A stretch of 64,000 bases of DNA. Source: Formivibrio sp. Its GTDB lineage: Bacteria > Pseudomonadota > Gammaproteobacteria > Burkholderiales > Chitinibacteraceae. The translations under genes were made by a program, and so were the position numbers. The stretch is from the NCBI GenBank assembly GCA_031291275.1, contig JARLJJ010000112.1, positions 1 through 64,000 on the forward strand, given 5' to 3'. Numbering within the stretch: the stretch's first letter is position 1; the number at the start of each line of letters is the position of its first letter. Below, piece by piece: positions 48,492 to 57,510 of the stretch. The notes under the pieces were generated by a model. The model saw only the letters and a list, made by a program, of their open reading frames with translations. It made no database searches and had not been told where the DNA came from.

Positions 48492-48970
48492 TTTTGTTCC
48501 TTGATGAATTCAATAAGTCGGGTCAACGCATGTTCCACTGTTTGGCTTCGCACGCCAGCACGATCTCCAGCAAACTGGCAGCGCTCCGTTTCTTCTATCC
48601 CTGGGCCGCTCCAGGCGAACCAGACAGTGCCCACCGGCTTTTCGTCACTGCCTCCGGTCGGTCCTGCCACGCCACTCACAGCAATGGCCCAATCGGCTTT
48701 CGCACTCTGTCGCGCATTAACCGCCAACGCACGCACAACACTTTCACTCACTGCGCCGCATGAGGCAATCAGGGCCTCCGGCACACCCAGCATTTCCTGC
48801 TTGGCGATATTGGAATAGACGACATAGCCACGCTCAAACCAGGCCGAACTCCCGGCAATATCGGTGATGGCTGCACTGATCATGCCGCCCGTACACGATT
48901 CCGCAGCAGTGACATGCTGGCCACGTGCCAGCAATAACTGTCCCAAGACTTCGGCGTTGCTACTGCCCAT
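48488..48970 (-). CDS. pncC: Nicotinamide-nucleotide amidohydrolase PncC (CinA C-terminal type)
   Basis: Hydrolyses NMN to nicotinate mononucleotide in the pyridine nucleotide cycle. The 160-residue stand-alone domain has 'TAAESCTGGMISAAITD' with the catalytic Ser25, 'GYVVYSNIAKQEMLGV' and 'AVSGVAGPTGGSDEKPVGTV'. The ATG at 48970 follows GGAG by 8 nt; the longer frame from 49048 is rejected. It is the first gene of the pncC-BPH-hslO operon. Confidence 0.92.
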   Translation of the reverse strand: MGSSNAEVLGQLLLARGQHVTAAESCTGGMISAAITDIAGSSAWFERGYVVYSNIAKQEMLGVPEALIASCGAVSESVVRALAVNARQSAKADWAIAVSGVAGPTGGSDEKPVGTVWFAWSGPGIEETERCQFAGDRAGVRSQTVEHALTRLIEFIKEQK

Positions 48971-49142
48971 GCACGGATCTCCAGAATGTCCAATCAATTT
49001 TACTGCAAGGAGTCTCGAATAGCTGCGCCAATCCTTGGCAATCCTCAATACAAAAAATGGTCGTTCTATCCGCAGTTCGAGCCGGTCATATCAAAGTTTA
49101 CGTTCATCCATGCTGGCATTAACCGCATCGGAATTAACGAAC

Positions 49143-49694
49143 TCAATCGCTCATCCGCAGAAAATTCTCCCGGTAAAACTTCAGTTCAGCGATGGATTCG
49201 TAAACATCCGCCAAGGCTTCATGCTTGCCTTCTTTCTGGTATTTGGCATACACCTCTGGCCGCCAGCGCTTGCACAGTTCCTTGAGCACCGACACATCCA
49301 GAAGCCGGTAATGCAGATAGGCATCCAGCTTGGGCATGTATTTGACGATAAAGCGCCGATCCTGATGCACCGAATTGCCACACAGCGGTGAAACGCCCTT
49401 GGGTACGTATTGCTCAAGGAACGCTACGATCTGATCATCCACTTGTGTTTCAGATAAGGTGGAGGCGTGTACGCGATCAATCAACCCCGACTTGCCATGC
49501 GTATTTTTATTCCATTCATCCATGGCATCCAGCACTTCAGCTGGCTGGTGAATGACAAACACGGGCATTTCGGCAACGGTTTCCAGATTGGCGTCGGTCA
49601 CTACCACCGCCACCTCAATGATCCGCTCCCGTTCCGGGTCCAGACCGGACATTTCCATATCCAGCCAGATGAGTCGGTTCTGGTCTTGTGGCAT
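49143..49694 (-). CDS. orn: Oligoribonuclease
   Basis: 3'-5' exonuclease of the DEDDh class that degrades short RNA and pGpG to mononucleotides, closing c-di-GMP turnover. It has 183 residues, with '[20 protein letters not shown]' (Asp12, Glu14), '[15 protein letters not shown]', '[10 protein letters not shown]' and '[11 protein letters not shown]' giving the catalytic acids and His. It is divergently arranged with the M48 peptidase gene, 41 bp apart. Confidence 0.95.
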   Translation of the reverse strand: MPQDQNRLIWLDMEMSGLDPERERIIEVAVVVTDANLETVAEMPVFVIHQPAEVLDAMDEWNKNTHGKSGLIDRVHASTLSETQVDDQIVAFLEQYVPKGVSPLCGNSVHQDRRFIVKYMPKLDAYLHYRLLDVSVLKELCKRWRPEVYAKYQKEGKHEALADVYESIAELKFYRENFLRMSD

Positions 49695-49735
49695 ACTGCT
49701 GTGCTCCTAATAGATAAACTTGAAGCGCATTATAA

Positions 49736-50983
49736 ATGAGCGCCAGCCTGTTCTCCCTTCTGTTTCTTTCCGCATTGTGCCTGGGTACCGTATTGCACCT
49801 CTGGCTTCAATGGCGCCAGATCTGTCACGTCCGTAAATATCGGACATCTGTTCCCGCCGAATTTGCCGAATCGATCCCCCTGGAATCGCATCAACGCTCA
49901 GCCGATTACACGCTGACCAAAAGCAGGTTCACGCAGGTCGAAACGCTTTTTGAAGCGCTATTGCTGCTGGTCTTTACTCAGGGCGGCATTATTAACTGGC
50001 TGGATCAAACCAGTCGTGGCCTCTTTTCTTCCCCGATCGCCTCTGGCCTGGCATTGATCGTGGTCTTTGCGCTGCTGAACGCCCTGTTGATGCTGCCTTT
50101 TGCTGTGTATTCGACCTTCAGCGTAGAAGCACACTATGGCTTCAACAACATCACGCCCCGCTTGTTTATTCTCGACCAGATCAAAACCATCACGCTGGCC
50201 ACATGTATCGGCCTGCCGCTGATCACGCTGATCCTCTGGCTGATGGAGAAAATGGGCAACAACTGGTGGTTATGGGTTTGGCTGACTTGGGTAGGCTTTT
50301 CAGTGTTCCTGATGCTGGTATTTCCAACTTGGATTGCTCCGCTATTCAATAAATTTTCGCCACTGGAAGATCAATCGCTAAAAACAAGCATCGAAAATCT
50401 ACTCGCTCGATGCGGTTTTAAATCAAGCGGCGTTTTTGTGATGGATGGATCTAGACGCTCCAATCATGGCAACGCCTACTTTACCGGACTGGGAAAATCC
50501 AAACGCATCGTATTTTTCGATACCTTGCTCAAGCAATTGGATGAACCAGAGATCTTGGCGGTACTGGCCCATGAACTCGGTCATTTCCGCCATCGCCACG
50601 TAGTGAAACGCCTGGCCTGGACGTTCACCATCATGCTTGGGCTGCTATGGCTGCTTGGTCAATTGATGCATCAGGCATGGTTCTATCAGGGGCTGGGCGT
50701 GACTCAAGGCAGCACCGCTGTCGCCTTGCTGCTTTTCTTCCTCGTTTTGCCCGTATTTAGTTTTATTTTTGCACCTATCGGGAGTTGGCTATCACGTCGA
50801 CAAGAATTTGAGGCTGATGCTTATGCCGCCAAACAGGCACAGGCATCGGACCTCGTTGCAGCCTTGGTCAAACTCTACCGGGATAACGCCAGTACACTGA
50901 CTCCCGATCCGCTATACAGCATGTACTACTACACCCACCCGCCGGCAACGATACGTATTGCAGCACTGAAATCCCTCGGCTAA
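49736..50983 (+). CDS. M48 family membrane zinc metallopeptidase (Ste24-like)
   Basis: Integral-membrane peptidase of 415 residues, related to CAAX protease Ste24. It has several N-terminal helices and a cytosolic zinc site: His279-Glu280-x-x-His283 in 'LAHELGHFRHRHV', third ligand in 'EFEADAYAAKQA'. It also has 'GSRRSNHGNAYFTGLG' and 'YYYTHPPATIRIAAL', as in the family. It leads an operon with phhB and rsgA. A role in membrane-protein quality control is likely but not shown. Confidence 0.9.
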   Translation: MSASLFSLLFLSALCLGTVLHLWLQWRQICHVRKYRTSVPAEFAESIPLESHQRSADYTLTKSRFTQVETLFEALLLLVFTQGGIINWLDQTSRGLFSSPIASGLALIVVFALLNALLMLPFAVYSTFSVEAHYGFNNITPRLFILDQIKTITLATCIGLPLITLILWLMEKMGNNWWLWVWLTWVGFSVFLMLVFPTWIAPLFNKFSPLEDQSLKTSIENLLARCGFKSSGVFVMDGSRRSNHGNAYFTGLGKSKRIVFFDTLLKQLDEPEILAVLAHELGHFRHRHVVKRLAWTFTIMLGLLWLLGQLMHQAWFYQGLGVTQGSTAVALLLFFLVLPVFSFIFAPIGSWLSRRQEFEADAYAAKQAQASDLVAALVKLYRDNASTLTPDPLYSMYYYTHPPATIRIAALKSLG

Positions 50984-51020
50984 AACTGAAGTTATCTTTA
51001 ACCTTACAAGGTGCTCCATC

Positions 51021-51338
51021 ATGTCTCTTGCTGACGAACACTGCTCGGCCACACCCGCCAAGCTCGACCAGATCGAAGTCGAAATGCTGGCTTCCGAATT
51101 ACGCAACTGGCTCATCCTGGACGGAAAACTGGAAAAAACCTTCCGCTTCAAGAATTTCCACGAAACCATGGAATTTGCCAATGCGGTCGCGTGGATCTGT
51201 CACCGTGAAGATCACCATCCGGAAATGGAAATCACCTTCAGCCGCTGCCGCCTGGCCTGGAGCACGCACTCGGTTGGCGGACTTTCCCGCAATGACATTT
51301 TGTGTGCCGCTAAAGTGGATAGACTAACCAACCAATGA
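51021..51338 (+). CDS. phhB: Pterin-4a-carbinolamine dehydratase
   Basis: Dehydrates 4a-hydroxytetrahydrobiopterin to recycle the pterin cofactor; 105 residues. It has 'FKNFHETMEFANAVAWICHR' and the active-site motif 'EDHHPEMEITFSRC'. No phenylalanine hydroxylase gene is in the window, so a wider role in pterin or molybdopterin biology is possible. Its stop overlaps the rsgA start (ATGA). Confidence 0.93.
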   Translation: MSLADEHCSATPAKLDQIEVEMLASELRNWLILDGKLEKTFRFKNFHETMEFANAVAWICHREDHHPEMEITFSRCRLAWSTHSVGGLSRNDILCAAKVDRLTNQ

Positions 51339-52216
51339 GCCAAACCAGCGCCCGCATCATTGCCAGCTATGGCAGATCCTATATTATCGAAACGCCCGAT
51401 GGCATCCGCCGCACCGCCTCGGCTCGCGGCAAGAAAACCGATTTTGCCTGTGGCGATCAAGTCACCATCAAACTCATCAACGCCGAACAGGCGGTCATTG
51501 AAAAAGCACAGGCACGCAAAACCCTGCTGTACCGATCAGATCAATGGCGCGAGAAGCTCATTGCCGCCAATGTCACACAAATAGTGATAGTCGTCGCCCC
51601 GGTCCCAAGCTGGTTCGATGAATTGATCGGTCGCTGCCTGATCGCGGCGGAAGCTGCAGGTATCCATCCGCTGATCTGCCTGAACAAGAGTGATCTTCCC
51701 GAAGCCGCAGCTGCACGCGAAAAACTCGCCAGTTATGCACGACTGGGTTATGACCTGGTAGAAGTTTCCGCCCTGCAAGATATCGAACCGCTACGCGCAC
51801 ACCTGAAAGGCCATACTTCAGTGTTGGTCGGCCAATCCGGCATGGGTAAATCCACATTGACCAATGCATTGATTCCGGATGCGAATGCCCGCGTCAACGA
51901 TATCTCTATCGCGCTGGATTCAGGAAAGCACACCACTACTCATGCGGCACTATACAAACTGGATGAACAATCGGAGCTCATCGATTCACCCGGACTGCAA
52001 TCCTTTGGGCTGGCACATATCAAGGTCGAAGAGCTACCCGGTTATTTCCCTGAATTTCGCGAATTATTGGGGAAATGCCGCTTCCACAACTGCCGTCATC
52101 GCCAGGAACCCAGTTGCGCATTGCATGCCGCAGTTGATTCCGGCCAAGTACCCTCCACGCGACTGGAACTTCTACAACGATTACAGGACGAACTGGCATT
52201 GAAATCGACCTACTAA
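51335..52216 (+). CDS. rsgA: Ribosome small-subunit GTPase RsgA
   Basis: Circularly permuted GTPase that checks late 30S assembly; 293 residues. An N-terminal OB domain is followed by 'LICLNKSDL' (G4), then the P-loop 'GQSGMGKST' at 166-174 and 'SPGLQSFGL' (G3). The C-terminal zinc knuckle is 'CRFHNCRHRQEPSC'. The last of the M48-phhB-rsgA operon. Its stop overlaps the stop of the convergent DUF2062 gene by 3 nt. Confidence 0.95.
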   Translation: MSQTSARIIASYGRSYIIETPDGIRRTASARGKKTDFACGDQVTIKLINAEQAVIEKAQARKTLLYRSDQWREKLIAANVTQIVIVVAPVPSWFDELIGRCLIAAEAAGIHPLICLNKSDLPEAAAAREKLASYARLGYDLVEVSALQDIEPLRAHLKGHTSVLVGQSGMGKSTLTNALIPDANARVNDISIALDSGKHTTTHAALYKLDEQSELIDSPGLQSFGLAHIKVEELPGYFPEFRELLGKCRFHNCRHRQEPSCALHAAVDSGQVPSTRLELLQRLQDELALKSTY

Positions 52217-52764
52217 GCCGATGGTTTTCGCCGGGAACGGCGCCACAGCATCCAACGCACATGCAAGCGCCAGCCTTGGTCGACCAATACATAACCGAAA
52301 ACGGCCAGCACAACCGCCAATGCGGGTAAGCCGATAGCCAAAGGCAAGCCCAAAGACCAAGCCCATAAAGCCAACTGCTGAATCCAGACCAGTAGTCCCT
52401 GTTCGCTCCAAGAAGGAATAGGCGGCAAGGCTGCATAGACATTACCGCCTATCAGCAAGCTACCCAGCTTATAGGCCAGCCAATACAGGGGTCCGATGCT
52501 GACAGGATTACTGTAAAACGTAACCAATGCGGCCACGGGCAAGTTAACCCGAAAAACCAAGGCCAGCAGTGCGGCAGTCATGATCTGCAGCGGACCTGGA
52601 ATTAATCCGCCGATCGCGCCGGCGGCCACGCCGCCCGCTACCGAGCGTCGATTAAGATGCCACAGACGCGGATCGGAAAACCAGTGCCCGAAACGATGCA
52701 TAAAAACGTTTTCGGCCAATTTTTTTTGGCTTGGCAGCCAGCGACGCAGGAATTTTCTCGGCAC
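52213..52764 (-). CDS. DUF2062 family membrane protein
   Basis: Small inner-membrane protein of 183 residues with DUF2062 features: 'SVAGGVAAGAIGGLIPGPLQ', 'VFRVNLPVAALVTFYSNPVS' and 'GPLYWLAYKLG'. It has three or four predicted helices, with a basic C-terminal tail ('RWMLWRRSRRKPSA'). No function is established. It faces rsgA and is divergent from relA, with a 112-bp spacer. Confidence 0.85.
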   Translation of the reverse strand: MPRKFLRRWLPSQKKLAENVFMHRFGHWFSDPRLWHLNRRSVAGGVAAGAIGGLIPGPLQIMTAALLALVFRVNLPVAALVTFYSNPVSIGPLYWLAYKLGSLLIGGNVYAALPPIPSWSEQGLLVWIQQLALWAWSLGLPLAIGLPALAVVLAVFGYVLVDQGWRLHVRWMLWRRSRRKPSA

Positions 52765-52876
52765 TGCGAGTACCCTGTTTCAAGTTGAACTACTGAATTA
52801 ATTATTTGATCATAGCGCTTCAAGTGACCGCCCATTTTGGGCAAAATTCATTTTCGTCAGTAAAAAGCAGGATTCC

Positions 52877-55090
52877 ATGGTTGCCGTTACCCGCCCGCTC
52901 GCTCAATCCATCGCCGAAGCCGACGATCCGCAACACTGGCTAAAGATGCTCTCCGAGCGTTACGAGCCGCAAGAAATCACCCGTATCACGGCAGCGCTAC
53001 ACTGGGCAGAGACCTGCTACGGCAAGACGATTTACCCGGTTACGGGCACGCCGTTATTGCCACAGGCGGTCGCCAGTGCATCAATCGTTGCCGATTTGCA
53101 TCTTGATGCCGATTCAGTCATCGCAGCTCTGCTATTTGCACTACCCGAAGTCCTCACGAATGCGCTCGAGGAAATCCAAACCCGTTTCGGCCAGGATGTT
53201 GCCATGCTGGTCGAAAACATTCGCCGCATCCGCGAGTTGGTCGGCGTGCTTGGCAAGCCCCACACCCACCAAAAACCCGAAGATGCCAAACAGCAGATAG
53301 AAGCGCTGCGCAAAATGATTCTGGCCATGGTTGAAGATATCCGTGCCGTATTGATCCGGCTGGCATGGCGCACTCAGGCCATGCACGCCGTCGCCAATGC
53401 ACCAGACGAGCTTCGCCGCCGCGTTGCGCAGGAAACCGCTGACCTGTATGCCCCACTCGCCAATCGGATGGGCGTTTGGCAAATCAAGTGGGAACTGGAA
53501 GATCTCTCTTTCCGCTATCTGCATCCAGAATCGTATAAGCGCATCGCCAAATTATTGGATGAACGCCGGATTGATCGGGAAAACTTTATTTCCACCGTCA
53601 TGGCCACGTTGCGCAGCGAACTGGAAGCTGCTGGCATCAAGTCCGACATCATGGGGCGCCCCAAGCATATCTTCAGCATCTGGAAAAAGATGCAGCAGAA
53701 GAAACTCGATTTTTCCGAAGTCTATGATGTTCGCGCGGTCCGCGTCTTGGTAAATGACGTGAAAGATTGCTACATGGTGCTGAGTATTATCCATCACTTG
53801 TGGCAACCCATCCCGGGCGAATTCGACGACTACATTGCCCACCCCAAGGGCAACTTCTATCGCAGCCTGCATACCGCGGTGATCGGCCCAGAAAACAAGG
53901 CCCTGGAAGTACAGATTCGCACCTTCGAAATGCATGAGCATTCCGAGTACGGAATAGCTGCACACTGGCGCTACAAGGAAGGCGGTCAGCACGACAGTAA
54001 ATACCAGGAAAAAATCGCCTGGTTGCGGCAATTGCTGGACTGGCGTGAAGATATGGCGCAGGAGAACCAGCTAGCGGACGCCTTTAAAGCCGAGCTGTTC
54101 GACGACACCATTTACGTACTGACACCGGCTGGCCGCGTGATCGAGTTGCCCAAGGGCTCAACACCCGTCGATTTTGCCTACAACGTTCATACTGACCTGG
54201 GTCATCGTTGCAGAGGGGCCAAGGTTAACGGCCAGATCGTCCCGCTGTACACCCCGCTGGAAAACGGTCAGCGTGTTGAGATTCTCTCTGTCAAGGAAGG
54301 CGGACCCAGCCTGGATTGGCTGCATCAAGGCTACGTAAAAAGCCATCGGGCCCAGACCAAGATTCGTCACTGGATCAAGCAACAACATCAGGATGTTGCA
54401 ATGGATGCCGGTCGCTCATTGTTCGAGAAAGAAGCAGTCCGGGCGGGGCTCAACAACAGCAAACTCGATACCATCGCCGCTCGACTGGATTTGAAAACGA
54501 TAGAGGAAGTTTATCTCGCCTTGGGACAAGGGGAGCTCTCTCTGCGGGAACTGTCGCAGACGCTCAACGCTGTACTCGAGCCGCCAGCGCCGCCCATGCC
54601 AATCAACCCTGATGACTTGATACGCGCGGCACGCGCCGACCAGCAAGGCAAAGGGGTTTTGATCGAAGGCGTCGATCAATTGATGACCATTCTCGCGCGC
54701 TGTTGCAAACCCGTACCGCCTGATCATGTCATCGGTTTCGTGACCAAAGGACGCGGCATTTCGATTCATCGTACTGATTGCCCAACGCTTAAGCGACTGG
54801 CAGCGGCCTCGCCGGAACGACTGATCCGCGCAGACTGGGGCAAACACCAGACCGGCCAGGTTTTTGCCGTGGATATCCAGGTCGAAGCCCATGACCGGCA
54901 AAGTTTGCTGCGTGATTTGTCTGAAACCCTGTCACGCGACAAAATCAATGTGACCGCGGTCAACACGCTAAGCAAGGACAACCGTGCCATGATGCATTTC
55001 ACTATCGAAATTCGTGACACAGAACAACTGCAACGTATTTTTGTACGTCTGGCAGAAGTCCAGGGAGTGATCCGCGTATCCCGTGATTGA
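52877..55090 (+). CDS. relA: (p)ppGpp synthetase RelA
   Basis: Ribosome-associated alarmone synthetase of 737 residues. The N-terminal hydrolase-like domain has lost the His-Asp pair: where SpoT has HDxxED, this reads 'ALLFALPEV' (about 86-94), so it should only synthesise. The synthetase domain has 'GRPKHIFSIWKKM', 'EVYDVRAVRVLV' and 'YRSLHTAVIGP'. TGS ('VIELPKGSTPVDFAYNVHTD'), zinc-finger ('LARCCKPVPPD', 'ISIHRTDCPTL') and ACT domains follow. A strong terminator follows. Confidence 0.94.
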   Translation: MVAVTRPLAQSIAEADDPQHWLKMLSERYEPQEITRITAALHWAETCYGKTIYPVTGTPLLPQAVASASIVADLHLDADSVIAALLFALPEVLTNALEEIQTRFGQDVAMLVENIRRIRELVGVLGKPHTHQKPEDAKQQIEALRKMILAMVEDIRAVLIRLAWRTQAMHAVANAPDELRRRVAQETADLYAPLANRMGVWQIKWELEDLSFRYLHPESYKRIAKLLDERRIDRENFISTVMATLRSELEAAGIKSDIMGRPKHIFSIWKKMQQKKLDFSEVYDVRAVRVLVNDVKDCYMVLSIIHHLWQPIPGEFDDYIAHPKGNFYRSLHTAVIGPENKALEVQIRTFEMHEHSEYGIAAHWRYKEGGQHDSKYQEKIAWLRQLLDWREDMAQENQLADAFKAELFDDTIYVLTPAGRVIELPKGSTPVDFAYNVHTDLGHRCRGAKVNGQIVPLYTPLENGQRVEILSVKEGGPSLDWLHQGYVKSHRAQTKIRHWIKQQHQDVAMDAGRSLFEKEAVRAGLNNSKLDTIAARLDLKTIEEVYLALGQGELSLRELSQTLNAVLEPPAPPMPINPDDLIRAARADQQGKGVLIEGVDQLMTILARCCKPVPPDHVIGFVTKGRGISIHRTDCPTLKRLAAASPERLIRADWGKHQTGQVFAVDIQVEAHDRQSLLRDLSETLSRDKINVTAVNTLSKDNRAMMHFTIEIRDTEQLQRIFVRLAEVQGVIRVSRD

Positions 55091-55110
55091 ATTGATTATT
55101 GATCTTCACA

Positions 55111-55149
55111 CAAACAAAACCCCGGAAGCCAGTTCCGGGGTTTTGTTTG
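55111..55149. terminator. Strong bidirectional terminator between relA and pyk
   Basis: CAAACAAAACCCCGGAA and TTCCGGGGTTTTGTTTG are perfect 17-bp arms with a 5-nt loop, flanked by A- and T-rich segments within the stem. It lies between the convergent relA and pyk genes. Confidence 0.92.
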
Positions 55150-55178
55150 CCTTCAACCAAGCAAAGCTTGGTATCTGA

Positions 55179-56618
55179 TCAGCTAACGCGACGTTCGCCA
55201 ACCTTGACGATCTTCATGCTGTTGGTACCACCGCCGATACCGACCACATCGCCAAAGATAAAGATCACGATGTCGCCCTTCTGCACCACGCCACGGCGCA
55301 GCATTTCCACTTCTGCACGAACCAGTTGCTCGTCATGGTCCGAAGAAGACTGGGCTACCAGCATCGGGAATACATCGCGCATCAATGACAGGCGATTGTA
55401 GGTTTCTTCTTGCGGGGTAATGGCGTAAATCGGCACGCCGCACAGGAAACGGGAAATCCACAGTGCGGAAGAACCCGATTGGGTCAACGCAGCAATCGCT
55501 TTCACATTCAGGCGACTGGCGGCATACAGGGCCGACATGGAGATTGCCTGGTCAATGCGGTTGAAATCGCCACCGAACAAGGCATCTTCAGTGATGATCT
55601 TGCTTTCTTGCGACTTTTCCGCTTCCACACAAGTACGAGCCATCACTTCGACGGTTTCAACCGGGAACTTGCCGGCAGCGGATTCGGCAGACAACATCAC
55701 CGCGTCAGTACCATCCAGCACAGCATTGGCCACGTCAGAAACTTCAGCACGGGTCGGTACCGGAGCTTCGATCATGGATTCCATCATTTGCGTGGCAGTG
55801 ATGGTCAGCTTGTTCTTCTTGCGAGCGAGCTTGATCATCTTCTTTTGCAAGGCCGGAACCGTGGCTTCACCCACTTCAACAGCCAAGTCACCACGAGCCA
55901 CCATGATGCCGTCAGAAGCGTCCAGGATTTCTTCCAGGTTGGTGATGGCCTCGGTACGTTCGATCTTGGCAATCAGCAAAGCCTTGCTGCCAGCAGCACG
56001 CAACAAAGTACGGGCCATGTACATATCCGAACCGCTCTTCGGGAAGGAAACTGCGACATAGTCTGCATTCAGCTTGGCTGCAGTTTTGATATCGTCCATA
56101 TCCTTGGCAGTCAAAGCAGGGGCAGTCAAGCCGCCACCTTGGCGATTGATACCCTTGTTGTTGGACAGAACGCCGCCCAGCAATACCGTGCAGTGCACTT
56201 CCGGTCCGCGCACTTCGTTCACTTCCATCTTGATCAGGCCGTCGTTAAGCAACAGGATCGCACCTGCCTCAACATCGTTCGGCAGTTCTTTGTAATCCAG
56301 ACCCACGCGTTCCAGGTTACCCACTTGGCACTCTGCATCCAGAATGAACTTGGCGCCCTTTTCCAGGGTCACTTTGCCTTTTTCAAACTTGCCTACGCGG
56401 ATCTTCGGACCTTGCAAGTCAACGAGCACAGCAACAGGGCGGCTCAGGCGCTTGGCAATTTCACGTACCGTCGCGGCACGGCCGATATGATCTTCAGCAG
56501 TACCATGGGAGAAGTTAAGACGAACCATGTTCACGCCAGCGTTGAGCAAGCGTTCTAGCGTTGCAGGATCGTTGGATGATGGGCCAAGCGTGGCAACAAT
56601 TTTGGTACTGCGCAGCAT
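55179..56618 (-). CDS. pyk: Pyruvate kinase
   Basis: Converts phosphoenolpyruvate and ADP to pyruvate and ATP. The protein has 479 residues from the ATG at 56618, which follows AGGAG by 9 nt; a longer frame from 56678 is rejected. Family features: 'MLRSTKIVATLGPSS', 'NMVRLNFSHG', 'ALLIAKIERTEAI' with the catalytic Lys, 'IMVARGDLAVEVG' and 'TRAEVSDVANAVLDGTDAVM'. It has a normal length, with the C-terminal allosteric domain present. Transcribed alone. Confidence 0.95.
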   Translation of the reverse strand: MLRSTKIVATLGPSSNDPATLERLLNAGVNMVRLNFSHGTAEDHIGRAATVREIAKRLSRPVAVLVDLQGPKIRVGKFEKGKVTLEKGAKFILDAECQVGNLERVGLDYKELPNDVEAGAILLLNDGLIKMEVNEVRGPEVHCTVLLGGVLSNNKGINRQGGGLTAPALTAKDMDDIKTAAKLNADYVAVSFPKSGSDMYMARTLLRAAGSKALLIAKIERTEAITNLEEILDASDGIMVARGDLAVEVGEATVPALQKKMIKLARKKNKLTITATQMMESMIEAPVPTRAEVSDVANAVLDGTDAVMLSAESAAGKFPVETVEVMARTCVEAEKSQESKIITEDALFGGDFNRIDQAISMSALYAASRLNVKAIAALTQSGSSALWISRFLCGVPIYAITPQEETYNRLSLMRDVFPMLVAQSSSDHDEQLVRAEVEMLRRGVVQKGDIVIFIFGDVVGIGGGTNSMKIVKVGERRVS

Positions 56619-56768
56619 AAGTAAGTACTCCTGTACTATTTTGTGATGCATTGGGTAAACAAATCGTCTGAGCTGCAAGCAGTGCAGCCAAACAAAAACT
56701 GATCATCCACGGACGTTACACCAACTATGGCTTCGCTTAACAGTGGCGCCGCGGATATAAAACAACTT

Positions 56769-56843
56769 TGGCGTCCCCAACAGGAATCGAACCTGTAACT
56801 AGCCCTTAGGAGGGGCTCGGTATATCCTTTTACCTATAGGGAC
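56769..56843 (-). tRNA. tRNA-Arg (anticodon CCU)
   Basis: On the minus strand, acceptor GTCCCTA pairs with TGGGGAC, followed by G and an encoded CCA. D-stem GGTA/TACC; anticodon stem AGCCC/GGGCT with loop CTCCTAA, giving anticodon CCT; T-stem ACAGG/CCTGT with loop TTCGATT. It reads the rare AGG codon. It sits between pyk and fliJ. Confidence 0.95.
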
Positions 56844-57041
56844 ACGCCTTTGACTACTGTGGCTGCCTGCCAAGTCCGGTGATAAACACCTCCAAACTTG
56901 TGGCAACAGCGCTAGCCAGGGTCGCCTAGGTGAGCGTGGATTATCCTGCTTCACTGCACACAGGGCAAGGCAATCCCACTCAAAACCAAGTAGTTAAACT
57001 ACATCTGCTTGATGTGGCTCAAGCGTTTGCTGAGAATACCA

Positions 57042-57479
57042 TTACCGCGAAGAACGACTCTGCCGACTATTGAATTCATCTAGTTGTTTCTGTTCGCGCA
57101 CACCTTCCTTGCGCTGTTCCGTGAGCTGATGACGATCTTTCAGCGCATCAAAACCTTTAACTTTTTTCTCGCATGCCTGCCAAACCTCTAACGCCTGCTG
57201 ATAGCGCGCTTCATGAAGCGCAACTTCTTCGACTTGCTGCTTGGCGGCCATATCCAACCGCGACAAGAATAGCTGGAAATCGCGCCATTGAGTCACCGTC
57301 ATGCCGCTTTGGCCACTTGTCGTCAATCGGTTACGGTACTCGCAACGAAAAGCATCTACCTGCTCCTGCTTTGCTCGCGCAGCAAGCCAGGCACTTTGCG
57401 CCACCTGCAATACTTTGGCGGCCTCTTCACGCTCGTCAAGTGCGAGCTTTAACAGGAAATCAAATCGAAATTCGGCCAC
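57042..57479 (-). CDS. fliJ: Flagellar export chaperone FliJ
   Basis: Cytoplasmic coiled-coil protein of 145 residues that links the FliI ATPase ring to the export gate. It is helical and charged throughout ('FRFDFLLKLALDEREEAAKV', 'EVALHEARYQQALEVWQACE') with a C-terminal 'DEFNSRQ' segment. It is the last gene of the fliE-fliJ operon visible here, 31 bp after fliI. tRNA-Arg follows downstream. Confidence 0.85.
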   Translation of the reverse strand: MAEFRFDFLLKLALDEREEAAKVLQVAQSAWLAARAKQEQVDAFRCEYRNRLTTSGQSGMTVTQWRDFQLFLSRLDMAAKQQVEEVALHEARYQQALEVWQACEKKVKGFDALKDRHQLTEQRKEGVREQKQLDEFNSRQSRSSR

Positions 57480-57510
57480 GTTTACAAACTATCAGGTCTG
57501 AAAGGAATCA

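Noticed and set aside
55410-56558. A 382-codon plus-strand frame inside pyk
   Set aside because: Antisense to pyruvate kinase. Composition rich in His, Phe and Gln is typical of a reverse-strand shadow.
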